A DNA stretch of 64,000 bases from Acanthococcus lagerstroemiae (GCA_031841125.1 CM063113.1:45228197-45292196), one strand, 5' to 3'; positions 20,976 through 31,057 are shown, numbered from the stretch's first letter. Notes: generated by a model not told the origin, from the sequence alone. Numbers and translations are program-made.

Positions 20976-22622
20976 ATTTTTAATGAAACAAATGAAATGG
21001 TCGTAAAAGCCGATGGTAAAAAATCAGCAACGTTCCGCCTAAGCCAAGGCGTTAGGCGAGGATGTATATTATTACAGGCCCGTAGCTAAGCTAGGGCAAT
21101 CAGGGCATTGCCCTGGTTGACCAACCTGTTTGCTGGCCAAGAAAAAGACCATTATCATCTGGCAACGCTGAGCTGATGTTCAGCACTAACTTCATGCTTC
21201 ACAGCTTCGAAGCTTCGATGCTTCCGAAGATCAATGATAATTATTCGTGATAAGAATATCAACAATCAATAATTCTCTGAACTGAACGTCGCGACTTGTG
21301 TGTTTGTATTCAAATTTGATAGTAATTTAAACTTGAATCAAAAATTAAAGCTTACTATTTCTACAATCTACTAAACTGAAAAGAACATCAAAGACATCAA
21401 TACGTAGAGGCGTTGTTGAAAAGTTTTCCATCAAAATCGAGAAAAAATATCGGCAAGCAGGATGTGAATATTTTATGTAATTTTTCCCCCAATATTCTTC
21501 ACAGTCTTGCTTTTACTCGTAAAATGAGTGAAAATAAATGTTTTCTCTTTTTCTTTTTCGGAGCTCCTTTATTAAGAAAAATACAACCCCCCTCCCCCAA
21601 AAAATGGAAAATGAAAATAATAATAATAATAATAATAATAATGGAGGGAGAGGGAAGGAGCGACGAATAAATATTAAAAAATGTTGAAATACTGCCCTGC
21701 CTCCAATGTCATTTGCCCAGACTGAAATGCAGGCTGGCTACGAGAGCCTGTATAGTCATCGCAAGTTTTTAATATATTACGTGGCGAGCACATCATGAGA
21801 CAGCCTTTGGAGGATTGGAACGATGGAATATCCATTGGTGGAAAGACAATCTCCAACCTCCGGTATGCGGACGACACAACACTAACTGGAGCAGACGAAA
21901 ATGAGATGGCCGAACTGATTCGCAGAGTAAAAGAGGCAAGTGATCAACTTGGTTTGTACCTTTGTACATCAACACTGCCTAAACGAAAATAATAGTAGTG
22001 GATCGCACAGGTGTCTTGCCACAGAGCAATTCGAAAAAGTGGACAGTTTTGTCTACCTGAGCTCCTTCGTGGACTCATACGGGGTTTGGCTGGAGAAGTT
22101 CGTCGCAGGATTGCCCTTGAGAAGACAGTTATGACGCGACTGCGAATCCTAACGTACTGCAAGAAGATTTCAAGAAGGCACTACATGAAATTAGTACAGA
22201 CTCGTGTCTTCCCAGTGTTTCTGTACGCTGAAGAGACATGGACGCTTAAGCAGGAGGACAGAAGAAGGATAGATGCCTTCGGAATGTGAACCTGGCGCAA
22301 AATGTTGCGAATATCTTGGACGGCAGACGAACAAAGGTGTCCATAATAGCAGATCTGAAAGAGCCGCAAAGGCTGAATGCTCTGTGCAATAACAGGGAAC
22401 TGAGCTATTTCGGCCACACACCACGCAGCGATGGCGCAAACTTGGACAAAACATCATGCTCGCAAAAGTCCCTGTAGTACCAAAAACAGAAGACGATCTC
22501 CAATACGATGGATAGACGGCGTAAAGAACAAATTCAGATCCGTGGCGACAGCGGTGGCCATAGCCCAGGATCATGATAGGTGGGAAGATGCCATCGGAAG
22601 TCAGACGGTCGCTAGCGATTAG
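20976..22622 (+). pseudogene. LINE B reverse transcriptase and C-terminus
   Basis: RT from motif 4 on: FRLSQGVRRGCIL (21030-21072), cut by a hAT-like insertion and continuing VFNILRGEHIMRQPLEDW, then SNLRYADDT with the YADD box intact (about 21853-21882). Next come DSFVYLSSFVDS (22040-22075), RRRIALEKTVMTRL, VFPVFLYAEETWTLK (22206-22250), RRRIDAFGM, RELSYFGH (about 22396-22420) and RSPIRWIDGVK near the end. Frameshifts at about 21990, 22080, 22288 and 22470 break it. The endonuclease is missing. LINE C at 32.5 kb is the same type. Confidence 0.82.
21067..21758. mobile_element. hAT-like element inside LINE B
   Basis: The insertion 21075-21750 (676 bp) splits the RT frame between ...CIL-L and ...VFNIL. 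It starts CAGGCCCGTAGCTAAGC and ends GGCTGGCTACGAGAGCCTG (inverted, imperfect). Flanks TATTATTA and TATAGTCA match at 5 of 8. Inside are a GGGCAATCAGGGCATTGCCC palindrome near the left end and an AAT microsatellite (about 21617-21642). No transposase frame. Confidence 0.6.
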
Positions 22623-22643
22623 GACCCAGATGATGATGATGAT

Positions 22644-23240
22644 GGAATAAGTTTTGGAGTTTGAAATACATCCTTAAAGCCCAATGAAAAATAACCTAAA
22701 AAGCGAAATTTCCAATGCTTGTGTCATTCACACTAAACTATGGATCGCAGACCTGGTCTCTTACTACAGCTCATGAAAAGAAATTTAACATAACTCAGAA
22801 CAAAATGGAAAGATCTATCAGAAAAATATACCTATACTGAACAATATAATCAAAAGCAGACTAAAATTCAATCAGAACATTGTTACAAACATTAAAAGGC
22901 AAAAATGGACTTGCGCTGATTAAATAGCCAAATCAAGACGATCATTGGACTTACCAATTAACTTTCTGACAATTTACAGACCACAAAAGAAACAAGGGTA
23001 GGCAAAGGATAGATGGTAGAATGATTTTGAAAAATTTCTCAGGAATAAGCACCTCAACAGGGTCGAGATCGAAAGAAAAGACTCGATTAGACTGAGGGAG
23101 GCCTTTACCTACAAGCAGGGTATGAGGCCATTGAGCCTAAGTAAGTCCGGTTAGCTAGAGCTTCAAAGACCAATCCTTTTACAAAAATCGTCCCAAATGC
23201 AAACACAAGCACAAATACAAGCACAAAAATAATCAAACAC
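22644..23240 (+). pseudogene. RTE-like LINE A, 3' part
   Basis: After LINE B's duplication the LINE A frame continues: FWSLKYILK, LNYGSQTWSLT (about 22736-22768), NKMERSIRKIYL (22802-22837), KRQKWTCAD (where WAGH is usual) and a degraded C-terminus up to about 23110. An A-rich CACAAGCACAAATACAAG tail follows (23195-23255). Stops are frequent. Confidence 0.75.
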
Positions 23241-23364
23241 TAAAACAAAAACAAAGAAATACAGCGAAACCTTCTGTAAATTGGAAACAAATAATTCTCA
23301 AACTGCTTGACAAACTAACCCAACTTCCCAAAATTCAACAGCGTAAAAAAGTCATCCATCTCAA

Positions 23365-23475
23365 TACCAGTCATCTCATTCAACGTAAGAGCTCTGAAAC
23401 AACAAGAAAACCTAAACGAACTGGAATCAAAACTCAAATATATGTACATATTCTAGGCATGGCTTTCTCGAGGGT
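23365..23475 (+). pseudogene. RTE-like endonuclease N-terminus fragment
   Basis: ISFNVRALKQQENLNELESK (about 23370-23430) followed by ILGMA matches the start of AP-type LINE endonucleases, where SxNVRxL precedes ILGLxEVR. Only about 35 codons remain. The sequence that would normally follow (ISEVRR) is found on the opposite strand at about 24870, so this fragment is probably part of the scrambled copy next to it. Confidence 0.6.
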
Positions 23476-23829
23476 AAGCTGTTTTTTAATAGTTTTTGTA
23501 CTTTTTGTTATTTTCATGATCTGAGTTATCGAAGAATTCATTTTTCCTGGTTGAACTTCTTAAGAAAAGTTTTTAAAATTAATTTGCAGATTAAGTTGAA
23601 CTCGATCTTGTTCCTATATGATTTGTGTGGCGATTTTTTAGACTTTCCTTTTTTATAAGTTCGTGTATGTTTTTGGAAAATATATTCTTGGTCTTGTGGG
23701 GGGGGGGGTATGTTTCCTTTTACCGCTTCGGATATGGCATTTTGTATCTGGTCCCAGCTTGGGGCTCCAGCCTGTTTTAGTATATGTTTTGGATTTCTTT
23801 ATGAACTCTTGGTGTGCTACAATGATTTA
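23476..23829. other. No gene recognised
   Basis: T/G-rich plus strand with a G-run at 23698-23708. Possibly the remainder of the scrambled LINE, but I cannot read it. Confidence 0.4.
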
Positions 23830-25310
23830 TTGGACGATATCTTTCTTTTGTTATTGCTAGTTTACAGAATACAGGTCGCTGGTCAGAGTGGTAGTGGAAG
23901 TTATTCGGAGTATTGCAGTTTAGTATATTTTTAATAGTCATGGGTGGTGTAAGTATGAAATCATGCAGTTTGGGATTTAAATTCTTGATTGGGAGCCAGC
24001 CACGTCCATCTCTTGCTCTTTCTTTTCTTAAAAAACGTATTTGTCAGTTTTAAGTTGTTCTTTTGGCAAAAGTGGACCAGCTTGCTCCCTCTTGAGTTTT
24101 TAGCTCCATAATTGTATTTTCCCATGATTTCGTCCTCTCCTGTTTTTCTAGAATCAACAGACTGTTGAAGTCGCCCATTACCATCAGATAACAACTGAAC
24201 AACTATTTTGCACAATGCATTTCGACAGGTGATTCTGAGGTACTTTTTAACGCTGAACACGATACTGCGACCCATTTTTCTCTATCACGTCACAATTCGG
24301 AGTTCTGAACGACTGAAATTCGTTTCCATTTTGTTTTTGCATTGGAATAAGCGGTACCACTGACTGATATTATCGGTGTTATCAGACCACAATAACAGAA
24401 AACAAACAGACGGAATACACACCACTACACACGACCGAAACACACAACAAAACGAATGAGTAAGACCACATTCAGTTCCTCAACCTCTTTTTGAACACAT
24501 TTAGTTGAATTTTTTATAGTTTTTATCAGAAAAACTAGACGTGATAGAGAAAAACGGCAGACGGCACTGTATTCAGCGTTGAAAAGTACTCAAGAATCAC
24601 CTCCTTAAATGCGTTGTGTAACAAAAAATTTCATTTTGTTCAGTAGTGTAATTATTCATTTTCTGTTTCATTGTACTTAGGATTTCATTCAGCTTGTCTT
24701 TTGCGTATATTTGGACTAATGAAAGTCTTTCTTTACGAAAGTTAAATTTTACTAGGGCTATTCTGTCTGAGCTACCTCTAAATTCGAGCAGTTACAGCCT
24801 TAAGTTTTCTTTTATGAGGAAACCTGTTCTTCTCTGACCCCCCTGAGACCCTGTGTAGAACAAGTTGCTGTTCCTGATTTTTATTATGGTATCTCCTCTT
24901 CTGACCTCTGAGATTTGCCAGAACGTGGCCTTATTTGTCCATCGGTTGTCTTTCAGTCTGCTCAGATGGCCAGCCCAGATAACATTGATAGTGTGAAGGT
25001 AGTCAACCGTTGAGAAACCCCTCCTGGAACCTACCTAACCTGGTGTTTGTTGTAACTCCAGAATTCCTCTGAAGCGGAAATCTGTCATAGCTGACAGAAT
25101 GTTTGATAGGACAGGTATGAGGCTAATAGGTCTACAATTTTTAATGTTATATTTACAACAATTTTTTTTTTAAAGAATTATTTTAAAAATTTTCCAACTT
25201 TGTGGAATTGTTTTTGTTCTTAAGATTTCATGATACGAGTATAGTTTCCTGAGAACTTTTACTGCGGTTCTTCTCCAGAGATGCCAGACAAATAGAGAAA
25301 TTGACTAGTG
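23830..25310 (-). pseudogene. Scrambled RTE-like LINE (RT, C-terminus, EN order)
   Basis: Reading leftwards: RT start (TIPQSWKIFKI, NCRPISLIPVLSNIL, about 25250-25090), RRGFSTVDYLHTIN (about 25020-24985), then directly the C-terminal block WAGHLSRLKDNRWTNK (24980-24930), then directly the endonuclease (ISEVRRGDTIIKIRNSNLFY, 24915-24855; GFLIKENLR; SDRIALVKFNFRK; LVQIYA; after a palindromic interruption GRLQQS, GEDEIMGKYNYG, NNLKLTNTFFKK, RWTW, HSDQRP). The normal order is EN-RT-C-terminus. RT, C-terminus and the start of EN share one frame over about 350 bp with a single stop. This is a rearranged, dead copy. Confidence 0.72.
24205..24622. repeat. Inverted repeat inside the LINE endonuclease
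   Basis: 24205-24290 and 24538-24622 are reverse complements (about 85 bp, roughly 80 percent; shared words GGTGATTCT, AACGCTGAA, TTTTTCTCTATCACGTC). They flank a 247-bp loop rich in CACACA-like words. The endonuclease frame is interrupted exactly here, so this is probably a MITE insertion or an inverted duplication. Clear target duplication not seen. Confidence 0.65.
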
Positions 25311-26040
25311 AAGCACCAGGGTGGCTGAAACGACCTCTCCTTTTTGATCTAAGAAGCAATTCATACTGAAAACTACCACTTGTGAATTACTTTTAATTAG
25401 GCCAGTTTTCTGACTTTCAGTTTACATGCAGTGGAATGAAAGGACTGGCAAATTCAAAGCCTCCAGAGGGCAGTTCAAATCCATGATCTCTAGAAGGTGC
25501 CACCTTGTTTGACCTTTCCCTTGCAAGGAGCATCAGTTATTCATCTCCCACTGTAATCCGGTATGATTTCTCAATTCCGCATTGCAAAGATCAACATTAG
25601 ATTGACCGAACTCCCTCGATTAAGAAGGCTCATTGTCACTGCCATGCCATTGCATGCAATAGAATGAAAGAATTAGCCAATCCAAAGCCTCCGGAGGGCA
25701 CTGCAAATTCAGAGCCTCTAGAAGGCACTGTCATTAAATAAGCCAACATTTTCGCAACTATCCAAACTAATACAAACCCAAACTGGTCTATTTAGTTCAC
25801 CTGAAAATTTCTAATACAATAAGTTTTCCTGGTTTTTCCGTTCGTAATTTTTTTCCGTTCGATGTTTTATTATTTCGTGATTCTTTTATTTTTTCGTTCA
25901 AAAGTTTTTCTTAATGCCCAGGTATTATTTTTTCTGTTCCCTTTATTTTATAATTCATGAAATGATTATTAACCGCTCAATGTCTTTATTTTGCTTCATT
26001 TTATGGAGTTTTGGCCGCCTAAAACGAGCATTTCGCCCAG
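25311..26040. other. No gene; short duplicated segment
   Basis: 25427-25480 and 25650-25732 share GCA-GTGGAATGAAAG-like and AAAGCCTCCAGAGGGCA-like words in direct orientation; the second copy has an extra AGCCTCTAGAAGGCACT unit. Otherwise AT-rich with no assignable frame. Confidence 0.5.
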
Positions 26041-26400
26041 TGTGCGTCGCCACAAGTAACAAGACGAGGAGGTGAGGGATGAAGGAAAGTAGCCTGTCCG
26101 TTCGCGGTACACCCGAATTTCAGGTTAATGCTGGGTGAGTATTGCCTCGGTCAGTAGGGTATCCCACAGCGGCCCTGGCAGGACAGCGCGAATCCGAAGC
26201 GGAGAGGCAAAAGGGGGGTTCGGGCTAGCCTCAATACTTTCCTCTGGTCACTGAAGCGATACTCAAAAAGGATAGTTTCCGGGGCCAGGGTGCGGTGTCT
26301 AGGGAGCCACTTTGGCATACGTGCATCGCCATTCGCCATACGCTCCACCAAGATTGGAAATGTAAAAGGCCAAACGGCCATCGTCTTAGAAGGCTATTAT
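26041..26400 (+). mobile_element. R1-type LINE 3' tail, orphan copy 1
   Basis: Matches 27811-28092 on the opposite strand over its length (AAGACGAGGAGGTGAGGG, AGGTTAATGCTG, GATACTC, AGTTTCCGGGGCCAGG, GCCACTTTGGCAT, CGTGCxTCGCC). Its last 100 bp resemble the sequence downstream of the R1-clade ORF at 61.1-61.26 kb (GGTGCGGT, TTTGGCAT, CGTGCATCGCCAT). It ends in an ATT-repeat (26395-26410). No ORF remains, so it looks like an extremely 5'-truncated insertion consisting only of 3' UTR. Confidence 0.65.
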
Positions 26401-26404
26401 TATT

Positions 26405-26580
26405 ATATTACCATCAGAGTACATAGAAACAGTGTAAAATCGCCAAAGCTCTGTATAGTTATCTTCTATACTTCACTTTCGAACCTATTCGTGACACGTT
26501 GTCTTTGAAATTTCGAAGAAGAAAAAAAGAAACACAACGCATATATAGTAGACCAGCGTGTAAATAACTCGTTTCAAAAA
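26405..26580 (+). repeat. 175-bp dispersed repeat, copy 2
   Basis: Direct partner of 18662-18835. It begins right where the R1-type tail ends, so the R1 tail may have inserted at its edge. Confidence 0.78.
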
Positions 26581-27810
26581 AAAAAGTTAATATTTTGTCT
26601 CTGCTTATACGGTGCACAGATCAGAAAAATGCATCACTAAAAGAACGTTTAGAGCGTTGTTTTGACGTGTCTTTTGTTCTTGGCAATGGTACGTGCCTTT
26701 TGAATATAATAACTCTCAAAATGTAAATAAAAAAAGAGCTGTCTTTGTGACAATAATTGTTCGTAAGACCAGCGAAGACAAGTTATTGGTGCTGATGAAA
26801 GTCGTTTCGTCGAGTACTCCATACAGAGTTATAGATGAAGTGGTACCCGAGGCTATGTCGTTTGATATGATAAAGTGGTGACAGTTGTAGAGATTTTTGC
26901 GTTTTTTTTACGCGCGTCCCGTATTATTATTTTTCGTTTCGTCGGTTTCATTTGGTGGATTTTCCTCGGCGCTCTCCGTATCGACGTCGGAGTCCGAGAG
27001 TCGTGATTACGTACGTGAAATCGTTCGTTTTCGTACAAAATTTTCCATCGAATGAAAATATCATCCATTAGGGCCGATAGATTTGAGAAGTCGAAATAAT
27101 GAAAGGAAACTCGCGATGAATAGAATATCTATATATATATAAGCTTCATACATGGATGATTTTTCTTTCTGTAATAAGGGGAAAAAAGGTAGGCGAAGTG
27201 TGTCATTCAGCCAAACGATAGGCAGGAAAAAGAAGAATTGTATTATTATCGTCGCAGTATTATTATTTTTACAAATAACGTATTAGACTTTCCGTTGTTT
27301 TCGAACCTATTGAAAAGTTATTCCAACCGGCGTTAACAATAAGACAGGTAGCAGTTGACTGTGCACCGAACGAACGAACGCATTTCGGTCCGGAGGAAAA
27401 GACCCGTCGGACGAAAGAAAAAGGAAAAAAAAACCTTCTGATATTCCTCAGTTGATGACATCGTGATGACAAAATAATGATCACCAATCGTAATGACTTG
27501 CAGTATTATCGTCTTTGTCCATCAAACCAGTTGTAGCGTCTTGACAGGCGCGTAAGGGGAGGCATATTTGTTGTACCGCGTCTATATACCTCACCGTGAG
27601 ACAAAAAAGAAAAAAAATCTACACGATCGCTGCCTCGAGAAACGGGCCGAAAGAATAAATGCTCGAAAATGAACGCTGATAACGAAATTAGTGCAAACTG
27701 ATTGAGTCATCTTTAGCGAGCTTGCCAGAACAATCGTACATCGAGTCGTTTGCCCGTCGGTGTCGCAGAACGACTAGCAACCAGCAACCGTTGGCGGTAA
27801 ACCCTTCACC
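26581..27810. other. No gene recognised
   Basis: Contains an A-run (26577-26585), a short TA repeat (27130-27140) and CpG-rich stretches (26920-27060, 27600-27800). No assignable frame or repeat. The stretch 27690-27800 looks unlike the surrounding transposon sequence and could be single-copy. Confidence 0.4.
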
Positions 27811-28092
27811 TGATGGAGCATACGGCGACGCACGCATGCCAAAGTGGCTTCCCAGACCCACAACCCCTGGCCCCGGAAACTAGCCTTTCGAGTATCGCAT
27901 CAGTGACCCGAGGGACGTCTTCAGGCTGGTCCAGCCTCTCCTGTCTTTGGATTCAAACTGTCCTGCCAGGGCCCCTACTGACCGAGGCAACACTCACACA
28001 GCATTAACCTGGAATTCGGGTGCACCACAGCCGGACTGCGTTACTTCCTTCACCCCTCACCTCCTCGTCTTGGTACGTATGGCGACGCATGA
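27811..28092 (-). mobile_element. R1-type LINE 3' tail, orphan copy 2
   Basis: Reverse-oriented homologue of 26041-26350. The open frame at 27813-28007 on the plus strand is a shadow of this repeat. The pair lies about 1.5 kb apart, so it also forms a potential 270-bp hairpin. Confidence 0.65.
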
Positions 28093-28317
28093 AGGTAGAG
28101 AACCTTGTGGCAAGTTCCGATTTGTAGGGTCTACTGCAGGAACAATCCAAATTGGTCTGACTGGACTATACACAGGTATATTGATGGCTTGGTGCACGCT
28201 TGTCTTACGGCCATTTTTTGGATTGTTTTCAATGATGTACAGTACACTAAAGAAAAAGAAGAAAAATGAATCGACGATCTTGGAAACCTGAAGAACGAAA
28301 GTCATATTGTAATTATT

Positions 28318-29129
28318 GGACACGTCGTCACTTTGCGTTTGACCAAGTCTGGCGCCTGGGACTCTTCCATAAAATCAACGACCACTTCCCACCCAGCATA
28401 TGCAAACTACTTGCATCCAATCCAATCTGAGTGAGCGCTTGACCAAGTGGGACCAGGGACTCCTCCATAAAATCAAGGACCATCTCCCACCCAGCAAACT
28501 ACTTGCATCCTGTCAGAGACAGCGCTTGACAAAGTCTGACACCTAGGACTTCTCTATAAGATTAAGGACCATTTCCAACCCGACACATACAAACTACTAG
28601 CATCCCATCAGAATGATAAACAATTCTGCGCAGTACGGGACCGCTAACTTTCAACATCCTGTTTCTCCTATAATTGATGGACATCCCACTCACCCCGGAA
28701 GCCACTATTACTCTGCCGACGATACCGGAATAATGACGTATGGCAGTGACTAAGATCACGCAGTTTCCTATTTACAGCCATCTGTTGACAGAATATCCTA
28801 TTGGGTACGAGACTGGAAAATACTATTCACCAAAGACTAGTCAGTGCGAGTGGACGTGGCACTTCAACCTCATGGTTATGCAGCTCGAATATCGGCTGAC
28901 AGTTGGACTGTAAGCGGAACTAGCACGAGCATATTCAAAGGAAGACGAAAATGATCGACATGTTACTAAGTTCTACTGGCTCACTGGGCCTCGATCTCAA
29001 CTTGGTAATAAGAGACTTACTTATCGGCCAATATTTAGGCTAGCTTAGACCTATGAAGCTGAAATATGGGGAACTGCTGCCGATTCAAATCTTCGAAAAA
29101 TTTCAGAGTAAGATAAATGGACATTATAA
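28318..29129 (+). pseudogene. Jockey-type LINE reverse transcriptase, 5' part
   Basis: RT motif 3 region FDQVWRLGLFHKINDHFPPS (28338-28397) is present three times in a row (about 28335, 28436 and 28523), each with different frameshifts. Then CVRYGT-like and SADDT (about 28709-28723, catalytic Asp pair kept), DRISYWVRDWKILF (28780-28825), FYWLTGPRSQLGNKR (28970-29015), then AEIWGTAADSNLRKFQSKI (about 29060-29113). These follow the order of Jockey-clade ORF2. The ORF is cut at 29129 by a foldback element and resumes at 30548. Confidence 0.8.
28335..28620 (+). repeat. Local triplication within the Jockey RT
   Basis: Three imperfect copies of an 87-100 bp segment coding for the FDxVWxxGL...KLLAS part of the RT. 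Later copies lost small pieces. No LINE protein has this motif in triplicate, so it arose in this copy by tandem duplication. Confidence 0.75.
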
Positions 29130-30547
29130 GGTCCATTTCACCAGCCTCCTCAAAGTGCATTTTGAAAAAGTAAATTGAGGCAGAAATTTGTGTACAATTT
29201 GTGTAATTTGTGTGCACCGGTCCTAGATTTTGTGTACGTTCGCCGCCCTCCCTAGGAACAATCAATTGGGGGGGGGGCTGGAGAAATGCTAGCCCTCCAA
29301 CTTCAGATAGAGGTCTGGAGATGGGGCAAAAATTTGTGTACAATTTGTGTATTTTGTGTATCCACATTCCTCAACTTGTGTACCCTTTCCTTCCCCTCTG
29401 TGGACGACACAAGATAGGTAACCTGTTAGGTGCTGCTCCCCCCCTCAAAGTTGAGGTAATGGTCTGGAAATGGGGGCAAAAATGTTTGTACAATTTGTGT
29501 ACCTCGCCAACCCCTCCATGGACCATACAATATGAGTTACATGTTTGGTGCTGCCCCCTTCCGTCAAGATGGGATAGAGGTCCGAAAATGGGGGCAAAAA
29601 TTTATGTACAATTTGTGTAATTATTGTATCTACTTTCCGCAATGTCTGCGCCCTTCTCTCCCTGGCGTCAGCTCACAAGTACTGTGGACACTGGAATTTC
29701 AAGCCAACTCCCTAAAATGGAGTGATGATGAGGAATTTTGCCCCAATCTTTTTATGTTTTGTTTTAGCACCCCACCTGTCTGTTAGACGTACTAGCCTGA
29801 GAACCTGGGAAAGTACATTTTTTGTGCAGGAATCTAGGTAATTCAGAGAAGTAACTTTTACCATGATTCAAGAGATAGGAGTCATATGAAGTAGCTATTT
29901 TCGTCGATTATTGAGTCTGCATTTCTGAGAAGGAATACATTGTACACAAATGGTTTCCCCTATCTCCAGACCTCTATCTCATCTTGAGGGGGGGGGGGTA
30001 GCACCTAATATGTAACTCATATTGTATGGTCCATAGAGGGGTTGACGGGGTACACAAATTGGGAGAGATCGATACACAAATTACACAAATTGTACACTAA
30101 TTTTTGCCGCCATTTCCAGACCTCTATCTCATCTCTGAAGTCATGCTCGAAAGGGCGGATTCCAGGGGCTCAGGTTGAGAGCAAGTTCGAAAAAAAAAGA
30201 AACCTCTATCTCAACTTTGGGGGGGGGGGTAGCACCTAACAGGTTACCTATCTTGTGTCGTCCACAGCGGGGAAGGGAAGGGTATACAAATTGAAGAAGG
30301 TGGATACACGAAATACACAAACTGTACACAAATTTTTGCCCCCTCTCCAGACCTCTATCTGAAGTTGGGGGGCTAGTATTTCTCCAGCCCCCCAACTTTG
30401 ATCGTTCTTAGGGAGGGCGGGGGAACGTACACAAATTCTGGGACCGGGGTAAACAAATTACACAAATTGTACACACATTTTTGCCCCCATTTACTTTTTC
30501 AAAATGCACATGGGGGAGGGGCTGGTGAAATATACTTGACATTATAA
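29120..30547. mobile_element. Foldback/Mutator-like element, 10-bp TSD
   Basis: The insertion 29130-30537 (1,408 bp) is flanked by GACATTATAA (29120-29129 and 30538-30547). Arms of about 510-600 bp (29130-29640 and 29938-30537) are reverse complements, with terminal words TTTCACCAGCC and GCATTTTGAAAAAGTAAAT. Inside each arm a block of about 130-150 bp recurs three to four times: GGTCTGGAAATGGGGGCAAA, then TTTGTGTACAATTTGTG, then G/C runs. Long terminal inverted repeats plus a 9-10 bp duplication are typical of Mutator-like and foldback elements. There is no transposase frame, so it is non-autonomous. Confidence 0.82.
30120..30213 (+). mobile_element. 5'-truncated SINE inside the foldback arm
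   Basis: The insertion 30132-30201 contains the last 45 bp of the SINE family (GCTCGAAAGGGCGGATTCC ... GAGAGCAA) and an A-rich tail (GAAAAAAAAAAGAA). It is flanked by the exact 12-bp duplication ACCTCTATCTCA (30120-30131 and 30202-30213). It shows that the SINE moved after the foldback element. Confidence 0.8.
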
Positions 30548-30760
30548 CTGACTCGTTGTAGTTCGTAACCAATGATCAACTGAGAGAAAATCTATCTTTT
30601 GATTCAGTCAGTTCAGTGGTTCGCGAGGGGACATTGGACGTCTCCATAACCATCCTTATCTCGAGGCAATAGCACTACCAGACGGTAATAATGACACCCG
30701 ACGGATCCGCAGAGTTCACAGTTAAACTTAATAAATTACCAGAGATGATTTACAACAACC
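30548..30760 (+). pseudogene. Jockey-type LINE, 3' part
   Basis: Directly after the foldback element the Jockey ORF continues: FVTNDQLRENLSF (about 30559-30600) and, after a frameshift, RLHNHPYLEAIALPDGNNDT (about 30640-30695), which matches the H-x-N-x-x-A-x-x-L end of Jockey-clade proteins. The protein is expected to end within about 30 codons of this. Confidence 0.6.
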
Positions 30761-31057
30761 CTTATAGTAATCTAGAATATTTTTCGTAAATGATTCAGCT
30801 CTTGTGCCTATTTTTTCACATTAAAATCAAATTCTAACCTCAAATTTAAATTTAGCATGAAAAGATACATATACCACCATCAAATTTGGTAGGTTAATGA
30901 TAAAACTTATGAATTTTTAAATACTGTGACAATTGTCACATGTGTGGTAATATCGGAAGAAAACCTACGTATGGTATTTAAGGGTTAAATCTACAACCCA
31001 GAGGCATCAGCAATACCAGGATACTCGTGTATTTGCATTTCAATTCGTTAAAGAGTT
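30761..31057. other. No gene recognised
   Basis: AT-rich sequence; possibly the 3' UTR of the Jockey copy, but I see no tail. Confidence 0.35.

Larger units (their letters stand above)
20965..22654 (+). mobile_element. LINE B inserted in LINE A (11-bp TSD)
   Basis: The insertion 20976-22643 is flanked by GGAATAAGTTT at 20965-20975 and 22644-22654, and LINE A's thumb-coding frame runs on across it. It is 5'-truncated and ends in a GAT-repeat tail (22629-22643), a kind of microsatellite tail seen in RTE-like LINEs. Confidence 0.85.

Noticed and set aside
23663..23934. Overlapping hydrophobic plus-strand frames as a membrane protein
   Set aside because: Low-complexity T/G-rich DNA next to a scrambled LINE; the end of these frames overlaps the minus-strand endonuclease.
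26790..26820. Second hammerhead candidate (CTGATGAAAGTCGTTTCGTC)
   Set aside because: CTGATGA and the GAAAC block are on opposite strands, so no hammerhead can form.
29035..29367. Minus-strand frame across the foldback left arm
   Set aside because: Shadow of the repeated foldback modules and the Jockey end; translation is repeat-driven.
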